A DNA stretch of 64,000 nt from Microbacterium sorbitolivorans (GTDB lineage Bacteria > Actinomycetota > Actinomycetes > Actinomycetales > Microbacteriaceae), in NCBI RefSeq assembly GCF_003327285.1, contig NZ_KZ848475.1:186001-250000 (forward strand), in the 5' to 3' direction. The translations under genes were made by a program, and so were the position numbers. Every line of letters starts with the position of its first letter. Within the stretch, counting starts at the first letter, position 1. Below the pieces are notes generated by a model. The model had not been told where the DNA came from. It searched no databases and was given only the letters and a program-made list of their open reading frames with translations. Positions 19,999 through 28,686 of the stretch are shown here, piece by piece.

Positions 19999-21198
19999 TT
20001 ACGCCTCGTCGGTGTCGGCCGGGGCCTGGTCGGCGAGCGCCATGATCGGCTCGAGCTCTTCGCGGGTCAGGGTCATGAGCGGGCCCGCGGGGTCGATCAG
20101 GATGCCGCCGACGTCTTCGTGGTCCTTCAGCACCTTCGCGATCTTGTCGGCGCCGAACGGCATGGCGCGCTCGGTGCGGCCCTGCGCGACGATCTCGAGC
20201 GGGTGCGAGTAGACCTGCAGCAGGCGGGTACCGTCGACGAGACGCGCCTCGGCGATGCCCATCTTCTGCTCGCCCTCCTCGCTCTGCGGCGAGGATCCGA
20301 CAGCGACCCACAGCGGCGGCTGCTCCGCGAGGATCTTCGCGATGCGCTTCGGCGTCTCGGCGTCGCGCGGCTGCGCGAGCGCCGACTTCACGCGCATGCG
20401 CGGGTCGGCCTGCTTGTGCGCACGCTCGATGACCTCGCGCGGCAGGACGATGCGCGACTGCCCCGAGGCACCGTCGACGATGATGCCGTCGAAGCCGCGC
20501 TCGATCATGTGGTTGAGGATCATCGTCACGGGCTGCGCGACCGCCGACGTCTTCTCGTTGCCGTCGGCCTTCACGGCCTCGCTGAGCGCCTTGCCCGAGC
20601 TGTAGACGAGCATGTAGTTCTTCTCGCCGGCCGTGGCGACGCCGTACTGCAGGGTCGCTTTGCCGTTCTCGTCGACCTGCTCGCGCACATCGCCCGCGAC
20701 GCGCAGGAAGAGGTGGCCCTGCATGAGCTGGCGGGCGACGCCCAGTAGCTGGGCGGGTGACGGCTTCTCGGGCATCGAGGCGAGGGCGTCGCGAAGCACC
20801 GCGTTGTCGCGCAGGCCCTTGATCGTCTCGAGAACCGCGGGCGGGGCGGCGGGCGCGAGCGGGAGCTCGCGGACGGCGACCGGCTGGGGCGTGGGGGCGG
20901 GCTGCGGAGCGGGCTGTTCCTTCGGGCGCGTGAACGCGTCGGGGCCCGCGGTCGCGAGCTCCTCCGCGCGCTTCTTGCGCTCGGCCAGCTCGTCCTCGGG
21001 CGACAGCACCTCGGGGCCGGAGTTCGCGCCGACGCCCTGGAACGCCGAGAATGAGATGTTTACGCCCATCGCCTGCTCCGCAGGCGCCTCCGGGGCGTCG
21101 TGAGAAGGCTCGGGCGTCACCTCTTCGGCGACGCCGGTGTTGTCGACAAGCTCTTCCTTCGAGCTCTCGGACTTCTTCTTACGCGAGAACAGACCCAT
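19999..21198 (-). CDS. SseB-family protein with disordered N-terminus
   Basis: A 399-aa protein. The start MGLFSRKKKSE is followed by about 120 acidic and Pro/Ala-rich residues of low complexity, then by two SseB-like domains (about 130-260 and 270-390) with segments such as MLVYSSGKALSEA and LLQVYSHPLEIVA. SseB-domain proteins have been linked to secretion and sulfur-transfer functions elsewhere, but no role is firm in Actinobacteria. ATG 21198 was preferred to an in-frame start at 21234 because the charged MGLFSRKK start is typical. It converges with GH127. Confidence 0.7.
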   Translation of the reverse strand: MGLFSRKKKSESSKEELVDNTGVAEEVTPEPSHDAPEAPAEQAMGVNISFSAFQGVGANSGPEVLSPEDELAERKKRAEELATAGPDAFTRPKEQPAPQPAPTPQPVAVRELPLAPAAPPAVLETIKGLRDNAVLRDALASMPEKPSPAQLLGVARQLMQGHLFLRVAGDVREQVDENGKATLQYGVATAGEKNYMLVYSSGKALSEAVKADGNEKTSAVAQPVTMILNHMIERGFDGIIVDGASGQSRIVLPREVIERAHKQADPRMRVKSALAQPRDAETPKRIAKILAEQPPLWVAVGSSPQSEEGEQKMGIAEARLVDGTRLLQVYSHPLEIVAQGRTERAMPFGADKIAKVLKDHEDVGGILIDPAGPLMTLTREELEPIMALADQAPADTDEA

Positions 21199-21251
21199 GT
21201 GTTCCAGGGTACGGGGGCGCGGCGCACCGGGCACAATCCGGCGTCACTTCA

Positions 21252-23630
21252 TCAGATTTTCTCGATCGGCGCGACCTTGATGAGGAGCTTCTTCGGCCCG
21301 ACCTCGTCGAAGCGCACGTGCGCGATGCGCTTCGCGCCGATGCCCGTCACCTGGTCGACCGTGCCCTCGCCGAAGTCGTCGTGGCGCACGCGGTCGCCGG
21401 CGGCCAGCTCGAGGTCGCCGTTGTCGCGCACCTTGCCCGTCACACGGTTGGTGAACTCGCTGAGCGCGGCCGAGGGCGCCTTCTTCTCGAGCGGCTTCAC
21501 GCCCCACCGGTTCTCACGCGGGCGGTTGGCGTTGAGCGCGCGCGACTGCGTGCCGCCGCGGCCGTTGACGTCGCCCGGCGACTGGCGCCAGTCGATGAGC
21601 CCCGCCGGAATCTCCTGCAGGAAGCGGCTCGGCATCGCGGCCGAGACCTCGCCGAACTGCGCGCGGGTCATCGCGAGCGAGAGGTAGAGGCGCTTGCGGG
21701 CGCGCGTGATGCCGACATAGAAGAGGCGTCGCTCCTCCTGCGGCCCGCCCGGCTCGCCCGCGGCGATGCGGTGCGGGATGAGGTCTTCCTCGACGCCGGT
21801 GAGGAACACGGTGTCGAACTCGAGGCCCTTCGCCGTGTGCAGCGTCATGAGCGAGACGGTGCCGCTCGAGTCGTCGAGGTCGTCGCTATCGGCGACGAGC
21901 GCGACCTCGGTCAGGAAGTCGACGATCGTGCCCTCGGGGTTATTGCGCGCGAACTCGCGGGTCACGGCGACGAGCTCGTCGAGGTTCTCGACGCGCGCCT
22001 CGTCTTGCGGGTCGCGCGAGCGGCGGAGCGTGTCGAGGTAGCCCGACTTGTTCAGCAGCACCTGCAGACCCTCGGTCACCGAGGTCGGCTTCGCGTCTTC
22101 CCCCTCGGGCAGGAGGATCGCCTGAGCCTCGCGCAGCACCGCGTCGAGCTGGTCGAGCGCGCCGCGAATCTTCGGGCCGAGCCCGATCGCCGCGCCGTGC
22201 GCGATCGCGTCACGGAAGCTGATGTCGTTATCGACCGCGAAGCGCGCGATGTTCGTCTCGGTGACGGCACCGATGCCGCGCTTCGGCTTGTTCAGGATCC
22301 GTCGCACCGCCAGCTCGTCGGCGGGGTTCACGACCGCCACGAGGTACGCGAGCGCGTCTTTGATCTCAGCGCGGTCGTAGAACTTCGTGCCGCCCATGAT
22401 GCGGTACGGGATCGCCGAGCGGATGAAGATCTCTTCCAGCGCGCGCGACTGCGAGTTGGTGCGGTAGAATACCGCCATCTCGCTGTAGTCGACGCCCTTG
22501 CGGCGGATCGAGTCGATCTCGTCGGCGATGAACTGCGCCTCGTCGTGCTGCGAGTAGCCGGTGAAGCCGATGACCGGCGCACCCTCGCCCTCCGACGTCC
22601 ACAGCTTCTTGTCCTTGCGGTCGAAGTTGTTGCGGATCACCGAGTTCGCGGCGTCGAGGATGTTCTGGCTCGAGCGGTAGTTCTGCTCAAGCAGCACGAC
22701 CTTGGCGCCGGGGAAGTCGCGCTCGAACTCGGTGATGTTGCGGATATCGGCACCGCGGAACGCGTAGATCGACTGGTCGGAGTCGCCCACGACCGTGAGC
22801 GAGGCGCCCTGCGGCTCGTCTTCCGGCATGATCGCGAGCATGCCGCCGCCGAGATCCATGCTCTCGCCCTGCACGGGCTTCGTGAGCTCGCGGATCAGCT
22901 GGTACTGCGCGTGGTTGGTGTCTTGGTACTCGTCGACGAGGATGTGCGTGAAGCGGCGGCGATACTTATCTGCGACGTCGGGGAACGCGCGGAAGAGGTA
23001 GACCGTCTGCGCGAGCAGGTCGTCGAAGTCGAAGGCGTTGGCCTTGCGGAGCTGGCGCTGGTAGTCGTGGAAGATCTCGCTGAACACGCGCTCGGCCGGG
23101 TCGCTCATGTTCGCCTGGCGCGCGTGCGACTCGGCGTCTTGCAGCTCGTTCTTCAGCTTCGAGATGCGGCTCTGCACGCCCGCGGGCGTGAGCCCGAAGG
23201 TCTCTGCCTCGTGCTCCTTCACGAGCCGCTTCATGAGCGCGCGCACGTCGCCTGAGTCGTAAATCGTGAACGACTTCGTGAAGCCGAAGTGATCGGCCTC
23301 GCGGCGCAGGATCCGTACGCACGCCGAGTGGAACGTGGAGATCCACATGCCCTTCGCGCGCTCGCCCACGAGCTGCTCGACACGCTCGCGCATCTCGCCC
23401 GCGGCCTTGTTCGTGAAGGTGATCGCGAGGATCTGGCTCGGCCACGCCTCCTTCGATTCGAGGAGCGAGGCGATGCGGTGCGTGAGCACGCGAGTCTTTC
23501 CGGATCCGGCGCCCGCCACGATGAGCAGGGCCGGGCCGCGATACGTGACGGCGTCTCGCTGGGGCGGATTCAGCCCCTCGAGGAGCGGGTCTCGATCGGA
23601 AAAAAGAGTGACATCAGATGCATCAGCCAT
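21252..23630 (-). CDS. pcrA: ATP-dependent DNA helicase PcrA/UvrD
   Basis: A 792-aa superfamily 1A 3'-5' helicase for DNA repair and replication-fork maintenance. LNPPQRDAV is the Q motif and IVAGAGSGKTRVLTHR is motif I near residue 38. ILAITFTNKAA (Ia), VDEYQDTNHAQ (II), VGDSDQSIYAFRGAD (III), VSLMTLHTAKGLEFDTVFL (V) and EERRLFYVGITRARKRL (VI) follow. The C-terminus ends with a Tudor-like stretch (GDRVRHDDFGEGTV) typical of PcrA. ATG 23630 (MADASDV) was chosen; an in-frame extension to 23663 adds 11 residues. No ribosome site precedes it, so leaderless translation is possible. Confidence 0.95.
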   Translation of the reverse strand: MADASDVTLFSDRDPLLEGLNPPQRDAVTYRGPALLIVAGAGSGKTRVLTHRIASLLESKEAWPSQILAITFTNKAAGEMRERVEQLVGERAKGMWISTFHSACVRILRREADHFGFTKSFTIYDSGDVRALMKRLVKEHEAETFGLTPAGVQSRISKLKNELQDAESHARQANMSDPAERVFSEIFHDYQRQLRKANAFDFDDLLAQTVYLFRAFPDVADKYRRRFTHILVDEYQDTNHAQYQLIRELTKPVQGESMDLGGGMLAIMPEDEPQGASLTVVGDSDQSIYAFRGADIRNITEFERDFPGAKVVLLEQNYRSSQNILDAANSVIRNNFDRKDKKLWTSEGEGAPVIGFTGYSQHDEAQFIADEIDSIRRKGVDYSEMAVFYRTNSQSRALEEIFIRSAIPYRIMGGTKFYDRAEIKDALAYLVAVVNPADELAVRRILNKPKRGIGAVTETNIARFAVDNDISFRDAIAHGAAIGLGPKIRGALDQLDAVLREAQAILLPEGEDAKPTSVTEGLQVLLNKSGYLDTLRRSRDPQDEARVENLDELVAVTREFARNNPEGTIVDFLTEVALVADSDDLDDSSGTVSLMTLHTAKGLEFDTVFLTGVEEDLIPHRIAAGEPGGPQEERRLFYVGITRARKRLYLSLAMTRAQFGEVSAAMPSRFLQEIPAGLIDWRQSPGDVNGRGGTQSRALNANRPRENRWGVKPLEKKAPSAALSEFTNRVTGKVRDNGDLELAAGDRVRHDDFGEGTVDQVTGIGAKRIAHVRFDEVGPKKLLIKVAPIEKI

Positions 23631-23748
23631 GGCAGATTCGAGTCTATGAGAGACCGCTGACAATCAAACCGATCGGGCCTGCCACGGCACGCGCATAAAC
23701 ATCGGCAAGTATCATCTCGATAACAAACTTTCCCGTTTGGGGGATCTT

Positions 23749-24444
23749 ATGGAACGAAGCGGATATAACAACATGGACATCCAGCCGAAACGACTCGCCG
23801 ACGTCGTTTACGACAAGTTGTGCGAGGCCGTGGTCGATGGCACGCTCGCTCCGGGCCAGCGCGTCCGAGACGGCGACCTTGCCGAACAACTCGGAGTTTC
23901 TCGAATGCCCGTGCGCGAGGCGCTGCAGCGTCTCGAGCGCCAGGGCCTGATCGAAATGATCGCGAGCCGGTTCACGCGCGTCACGGCCGTCACGGCCGAG
24001 ATGCCCGCGCAATCGCTCGAGTTCCTCGGCTACCAGCTCGGGATCAGCCTGCGCCTCGCGCTGCCCCGCATGAACGACGAGGAGCGCGCCGAAGCAGCGG
24101 AGCTCGCGCGCGAAACGGGCGGACACGTGACGACCGACGCGCAGAAGGCCTACGAGACGACCTCGCGCCTCGGCACCTTCCTCGCCGGCCACAGCGGCAA
24201 CGCGCTCTTCGAGACCGTCATGGCCGACGCCTGGCTGCAGGTGACCCGCAACCTGCGCGGCACCTTCCCGCTCGTCAAGGACGCGAACGAGATGGCCGAC
24301 GACTTCGCGCGCCTCGCCGACCTCATCGGCTCGGGCGACGAGATCGGCGCCGAGACGCAGATGCGCGACATCTTCCAGCTCGGTGCGGGCCAGCCCGGCC
24401 CCGCACACGCGGTCGAGGGCCTCTGGGACGACGTCCTGAACTAG
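23749..24444 (+). CDS. GntR-family transcriptional regulator (FCD-like)
   Basis: A 231-aa regulator. Residues 13-80 form the winged helix: LADVVYDKLCEAVVDGTLAPG, then DLAEQLGVSRMPVREALQRL. The C-terminal half is all helical like an FCD domain but lacks the usual Asp/His metal ligands, so it may bind its effector without metal. ATG 23749 has GGGGG 7 nt upstream; ATG 23773 (MDIQPKRL) is an alternative. It diverges from pcrA, and its stop codon shares the palindrome CTAG with the stop of the opposing phosphodiesterase gene. Confidence 0.85.
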   Translation: MERSGYNNMDIQPKRLADVVYDKLCEAVVDGTLAPGQRVRDGDLAEQLGVSRMPVREALQRLERQGLIEMIASRFTRVTAVTAEMPAQSLEFLGYQLGISLRLALPRMNDEERAEAAELARETGGHVTTDAQKAYETTSRLGTFLAGHSGNALFETVMADAWLQVTRNLRGTFPLVKDANEMADDFARLADLIGSGDEIGAETQMRDIFQLGAGQPGPAHAVEGLWDDVLN

Positions 24445-25409
24445 GCGGCGCGCAGATCCCCGAAGATCTCACGGGCGAGATCCGGGTGATCCGCGAACAC
24501 GCCGGTGACACCGGCCTCGCGAATGGCGCGCCACTCGGCGCGCCATTCGCCGTATTCAGCCCGGGCACCGGATCCGCGGAACCGCTTCGCGAGGAAGGCG
24601 TTCTCGGGGCGCGCCGTCCACGTGAACAGCTCAAGGCCGCGCTCGCGCGCCTCGCCCGCGAAGCTCGGCGCGTCCGCGTCGAGCAGGAGCGACTTGTCGA
24701 CGCTGATGCCGTCGACCCGCTCGGCGAGCGACCCGAGGTCGGCGAGCTGGTCGCGGTAGCTCGGTGCATCGGATCCGTGCGCGATGAGGAGATCGAGGGC
24801 GACCCCGTCGTCCTCGAGGAGGTAGACGAGCTCGGCATCGATGCCCGCGTCGCGCACCTGATGCAGGGCCGACTCCTCGAACGACTCGATCACGAGCCGG
24901 CCGCGGTCCTCGTCCTGCCAGCCGCCGGCGCGCAGATCGCGCGCGACGAGGGGCGCGAGGTCGAGCCCGATCGACGCGAAATAGGGCGAGTGCTTGACCT
25001 CGACGACGACGCCCACGCCGCCCGCGCGGGCGATGTCGAGCACCTCGGGCAGCGACAGGATCCGGTCGGTGCCGTCATAGGCCGCGTTCGCGGGCCGGAT
25101 CTTCGGGATCCGCTCGGTGCAGCGCAGCGTCTGCAGCTCGTCCCACGTGAAATCCTCGGTGAACCAGCCGGTGAACTCGTAGCCCGCGAAGGACTTCGTC
25201 GTCTTGAGGTGCGCGAACTCGGGGTGGCTCGCGACGTCCGTCGTGCCCGAGATCTCGTTCTCGTGGCGCACCACCAGAACGCCGTCTTTCGTCGCGACGA
25301 CGTCGGGTTCGACGAGATCGACGCCCTGCGCGAGGGCGAGGTCATAGGCGGAGCGGGTGTGCTCGGGTCGGTACCCACTGGCGCCGCGGTGTCCGATGAT
25401 GGCGGTCAT
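24441..25409 (-). CDS. ugpQ: Glycerophosphodiester phosphodiesterase
   Basis: A 322-aa GDPD-family enzyme that hydrolyses glycerophosphodiesters to glycerol 3-phosphate and an alcohol. The N-terminus IIGHRGASGYRPEHT carries the catalytic His and Arg and the metal Glu. VEPDVVATKDGVLVVRHE has the second metal ligands and catalytic His, and VVVEVKHSP the next acidic ligand. No signal peptide is seen, so it acts in the cytoplasm. It converges with the GntR gene with a 4-bp overlap. Confidence 0.9.
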   Translation of the reverse strand: MTAIIGHRGASGYRPEHTRSAYDLALAQGVDLVEPDVVATKDGVLVVRHENEISGTTDVASHPEFAHLKTTKSFAGYEFTGWFTEDFTWDELQTLRCTERIPKIRPANAAYDGTDRILSLPEVLDIARAGGVGVVVEVKHSPYFASIGLDLAPLVARDLRAGGWQDEDRGRLVIESFEESALHQVRDAGIDAELVYLLEDDGVALDLLIAHGSDAPSYRDQLADLGSLAERVDGISVDKSLLLDADAPSFAGEARERGLELFTWTARPENAFLAKRFRGSGARAEYGEWRAEWRAIREAGVTGVFADHPDLAREIFGDLRAA

Positions 25410-25533
25410 CGCGTCAGACTACGCCGTGGGAGAAAACACCTGATGAACACAGCCCAGGCATAGCATTCCGGGGATATCCTGTGGTGACTCGCAACCCTCG
25501 CGACACCGCCGATTCAGGAGTGTGACCACAGCA

Positions 25534-26424
25534 ATGGCCAGCGCCGGATTCACCAACCCGTACTTTACCAACGAGCGACCGCAGGGCCAGGGCGCGTACA
25601 CGACGCCCCTCGCACCGCAGCAGGCTCCCACCGTTGGCGAGCAGGCTCACCTGGAGGGCATGTACGCCGCACCGTCGGCGGGCACCCCGCAGACGGGCCG
25701 CATGACGTACGAAGACACGATCGTGAAGACCGTGATTCTCTTCGCCGTGATGCTCGCAACCGCAGCCGTCAGCTGGTTCATCACGCTCGGCGGCCACTTC
25801 ACCGCCGTTAACCTCGCTTACGGCGCCGCATACATCTGGCCGACGGCCGTTGGCGCGATCGGCACCCTGGTCATTAGCCTCGTCTACGCCTTCCGACGCA
25901 AGACGATCCCGGGAGCGGGCCTCGCGGTTGCGTACGCAGTATTCGAAGGCCTCTTTGTCGGCGGCATCTCCGCCATTTTCGAGACGATGTTCCCGGGCAT
26001 CGTCATCCAGGCCGCCCTCGCGTCGATCGCCGTGATCGGTACGACCCTCGCCCTCTTCGCGAGCGGCAAGATCCGTGCATCGGCGAAGATGACGAAGATT
26101 GTCATGATCGCGATGATCGGCTACGCCGTCTTCTCGCTGCTGAACGTCGGCCTCATGATGTTCGGTGTGCTCCCCGAAGGCATGGCCTTTGGCCTTCGCT
26201 CGATGACCATCGCGGGGATCCCCCTCGGCGTCATCATCGGTATCGCCGTCGTCCTCATGGGCGCCTACATGCTCGTCATGGACTTCGACGCCGTGCAGCG
26301 CGGCGTGCGAAACGGCGCCCCGGCGAAGCTCGCCTGGACCGCGGCCTACGGCATCCTCGCGACCGTCGTCTTCATCTACATCGAGATCCTGCGCCTGCTC
26401 GCGATCCTTCGCGGCAACGACTAA
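25534..26424 (+). CDS. Bax inhibitor-1 / YccA family membrane protein
   Basis: A 296-aa protein with a Gln/Pro-rich N-terminal tail (about 60 residues) and seven membrane helices. The pattern of helices 2-7, with GLAVAYAVFEGLFVGGISA and DFDAVQRGVRNGAP before the last helix, is typical of bacterial Bax1-I proteins, some of which leak calcium or protons. ATG 25534 was chosen because CAGGAG lies 13 nt before it but only 1 nt before the alternative GTG at 25522. It is monocistronic with its own terminator. Confidence 0.9.
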   Translation: MASAGFTNPYFTNERPQGQGAYTTPLAPQQAPTVGEQAHLEGMYAAPSAGTPQTGRMTYEDTIVKTVILFAVMLATAAVSWFITLGGHFTAVNLAYGAAYIWPTAVGAIGTLVISLVYAFRRKTIPGAGLAVAYAVFEGLFVGGISAIFETMFPGIVIQAALASIAVIGTTLALFASGKIRASAKMTKIVMIAMIGYAVFSLLNVGLMMFGVLPEGMAFGLRSMTIAGIPLGVIIGIAVVLMGAYMLVMDFDAVQRGVRNGAPAKLAWTAAYGILATVVFIYIEILRLLAILRGND

Positions 26425-26432
26425 TCTCCTCG

Positions 26433-26475
26433 CGACGATGGCCCGCTCCTTCTGGAGCGGGCCATCGTCGTTTCT
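26433..26475 (+). terminator. Intrinsic terminator (arms shared with 28525-28554)
   Basis: A 17-bp perfect stem (cgacgatggcccgctcc and complement, 4-nt loop) followed by TTTCT, after the Bax inhibitor-1 gene. Its inner 13-bp arms are identical to those of the terminator after the phytase gene. Confidence 0.9.
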
Positions 26476-26494
26476 ACGGGCTGGGTTCACGGCG

Positions 26495-26510
26495 TGTGGA
26501 ACGTTCCACA
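26495..26510. promoter_or_regulatory. 16-bp palindromic operator upstream of the phytase gene
   Basis: tgtggaacgttccaca is a perfect palindrome with a central CG, as in LacI-family operators, 107 bp before the phytase ATG. No promoter hexamers are convincing around it. Its regulator is not in the window. Confidence 0.55.
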
Positions 26511-26617
26511 TGCTCGCAACCGTCGTTCGATCTGGCGACACCGAGCGTTCATTCTGCGCGAGGAACATCCCTGTGTGACGGCCCGGGTTGGCGGGCCCAC
26601 CACCTAGGAGATCCCCC

Positions 26618-28510
26618 ATGACCCCTCAGCCCATGCGCCGCGCGGCCGCCGGCGCGGCCGTCATCGGAGCCGTCGCCGCGGTTGCGCTGGCAGCGCCCGC
26701 GCAGGCCGCCGACGAGTCCGGCACCGACTACTACAGCAGCAAGCAGCCGTACATCGCCCCCTCGCAGGCCGACATCGACGCCTACCAGGATGCGCCCGAG
26801 GGCTACACGCCCCTCGCGACCGAGTCGGTGGCCCGCCACGGCTCGCGCGGCCTCTCGAGCTACAAGTACGACGCGCTGCTGCACCGCCTCGCCGACACGG
26901 CACTGGCCGAGGGCGGCTTCCTGACCCCCGAGATCGGCGAGGCGTTCATCGCGAACCTCGACGCCATCACGGCAGCCAACGTCGAGAACGGCTACGGCAT
27001 GCTCACCGGCCAGGGTGCAACCCAGCACCAGGGCATCGGCGAGCGCGCCGCCGAGCGCAACGCCGAGCTGTTCGCCGAGGGCGGCACGATCGTCGCCGAG
27101 ACCTCGAGCGAGGCCCGCGCGACCGAGTCGGGGGAGAACTTCCTGCTGGGCTTCGGCGCCGACGACGTCGAGCTCGAGCCGCGCCCCGACCTGCTCTACT
27201 TCCACAAGGTCGAGAACCCCGACGGATCCGACAAGGCCGAGGGCACGCCCGAGCGCGAGCGCGCCGACGCGTACGAGGCGTACATCGACGAGCAGACCGA
27301 CGACGACGGCACGATCGCCGCCGCGATCGACTACATCGAAGACCTCCCCCGCTCGGTCGAGGTCGCCGACGACCTGCTCGGCGGCATCTTCACGCCCGAC
27401 TTCATCGCCCAGATCGGCGAGGACGAAGCGCACACTTGGTTCAACACCGTCGACGGCACCGAAGACGGCGAGATCGCCTGCGCCGAGGGATCCGACCCGT
27501 CGGTCGACGCCGACGCCTGCGGCGACCCCGAGAAGTCGATCGAGAGCGCTGTCGACGCCGCGATGACGCTGTACAACCTGTACATCATCGGCGCCGACAT
27601 GCAGGAAGAGAACGTCGCCCCGCACGAGTTCGACTTCGAGCAGTACTTCGCCGGACACGAGGAAGACGCCGAGTGGTTCGCGTACCTGCTCGACGCCGAG
27701 GACTTCTACGAGAAGGGCCCGAGCCTCGAGGGCCACCACGAGACCTACGCCGTCGCACAGCCGCTGCTCGACGACTTCTTCGCGACCATCGATGCCCGCG
27801 TCGCCGGTAGCGACGTCGCGGCCACGTTCCGCTTCGCGCACGCCGAGACGATCGTGCCGTTCGCTGCCCTCCTGCAGCTCCCCGGATCCACGGTTTCGGC
27901 GCCCGACAACGCCGCCCCCGCAACCGACGCCGACGTGTACAACTACGACGACAACCCATGGCGCGGATCCGAGGTCACACCGATGGCCGCGAACATCCAG
28001 TGGGACATCGTGAGCCGCGAGGGCATCGACCCCGCGACGAACGCCGACTACACCCCGCTCGTGCGCATGCTCTACAACGAGCGCGAGATCGCCTTCAACG
28101 ACAGCTGCACGCCGGTTGCCGACGGCTCGACCTGGTACAAGGTCACCGAGCTCAAGAGCTGCCTGAACGGCGAAGAGACGTCAGAGAGCCCGCTGCTCGC
28201 GAATGAGCCGACGCCGGCGCCGACGGCCGAGCCCACCACTGAGCCCACGGCCGAGCCGACTGCCTCCGCCGAGCCCACGGCAGAGCCCACCGCCACCGCC
28301 GAGCCGACCGCGGCGCCCTCGGCCACAGCCGAGCCCTCGGCTGAGCCGACGACCGACTCGACGCCCGCCCCGGGCGACGACTCCAACCCGCTCTCCCCCA
28401 CGGGCGGCGACATGACCGCCGCCGCTTGGGGCCTCGGCGCCACGATGCTGGCCGCCGGCGCGGTCGCCGCCGAGCTGATCCGCCGCCGCAAGAACCAGGG
28501 CGCCAACTAA
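26618..28510 (+). CDS. Surface-anchored histidine phosphatase, MINPP-type phytase
   Basis: A 630-aa exported protein with an N-terminal signal (MRRAAAGAAVIGAVAAVALA, cleaved near APAQAADE). The catalytic motif is Arg73-His74-Gly75 in SVARHGSRGLSS. The proton-donor motif is His408-Ala-Glu410 (FRFAHAETIVPF); HAE instead of HD marks multiple inositol polyphosphate phosphatases, so the likely substrate is phytate. A Pro/Thr/Glu repeat (about residues 528-585, PTAEPT units) acts as wall spacer. LSPTGG at 592-597, a hydrophobic helix and RRRKNQ form a sortase signal. TAGGAG lies 7 nt before the ATG. Confidence 0.85.
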   Translation: MTPQPMRRAAAGAAVIGAVAAVALAAPAQAADESGTDYYSSKQPYIAPSQADIDAYQDAPEGYTPLATESVARHGSRGLSSYKYDALLHRLADTALAEGGFLTPEIGEAFIANLDAITAANVENGYGMLTGQGATQHQGIGERAAERNAELFAEGGTIVAETSSEARATESGENFLLGFGADDVELEPRPDLLYFHKVENPDGSDKAEGTPERERADAYEAYIDEQTDDDGTIAAAIDYIEDLPRSVEVADDLLGGIFTPDFIAQIGEDEAHTWFNTVDGTEDGEIACAEGSDPSVDADACGDPEKSIESAVDAAMTLYNLYIIGADMQEENVAPHEFDFEQYFAGHEEDAEWFAYLLDAEDFYEKGPSLEGHHETYAVAQPLLDDFFATIDARVAGSDVAATFRFAHAETIVPFAALLQLPGSTVSAPDNAAPATDADVYNYDDNPWRGSEVTPMAANIQWDIVSREGIDPATNADYTPLVRMLYNEREIAFNDSCTPVADGSTWYKVTELKSCLNGEETSESPLLANEPTPAPTAEPTTEPTAEPTASAEPTAEPTATAEPTAAPSATAEPSAEPTTDSTPAPGDDSNPLSPTGGDMTAAAWGLGATMLAAGAVAAELIRRRKNQGAN

Positions 28511-28524
28511 CCCTGACGTAACGC

Positions 28525-28554
28525 GATGGCCCGCTCCTCACGGAGCGGGCCATC
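28525..28554 (+). terminator. Intrinsic terminator after the phytase gene
   Basis: A 13-bp perfect stem (gatggcccgctcc and complement, 4-nt loop). The arms are identical to those of the terminator at 26433-26475. Confidence 0.8.
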
Positions 28555-28578
28555 GTCGTGTCCGGGTACACAACTCTG

Positions 28579-28629
28579 CATTTCTCCGCGCGGTCATCTG
28601 CGATTCGCAGATGACCGCACGGAGAAATG
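28579..28629. repeat. 51-bp intergenic palindrome, copy 1
   Basis: 25-bp arms around one central base with one mismatch; the core reads ctccgcgcggtcatctgcga. A second copy at 30085-30135 shares the inner 21 bp of each arm (one base differs on the right arm). The two copies flank the ArsR-SRPBCC operon. Confidence 0.85.
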
Positions 28630-28642
28630 ATGATGTGAGGGG

Positions 28643-28686
28643 TTGACACGCGCCCGCGCTCGGCATAACGTACAACCAAATGGTTG
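28643..28686 (+). promoter_or_regulatory. Promoter and self-operator of the ArsR gene
   Basis: TTGACA (28643-28648), a 17-bp spacer and TAACGT (28666-28671) form a strong promoter. The inverted repeat caaccaaatggttg (28673-28686) spans the expected start of transcription and the ATG at 28680. The ArsR protein would thus block its own leaderless transcript. Confidence 0.8.

Noticed and set aside
28203..28390. Frameshift or low-quality sequence in the PTAEPT stretch of the phytase gene
   Set aside because: The frame continues to a clean sortase-type tail, and Pro/Thr/Glu repeats are normal wall spacers.
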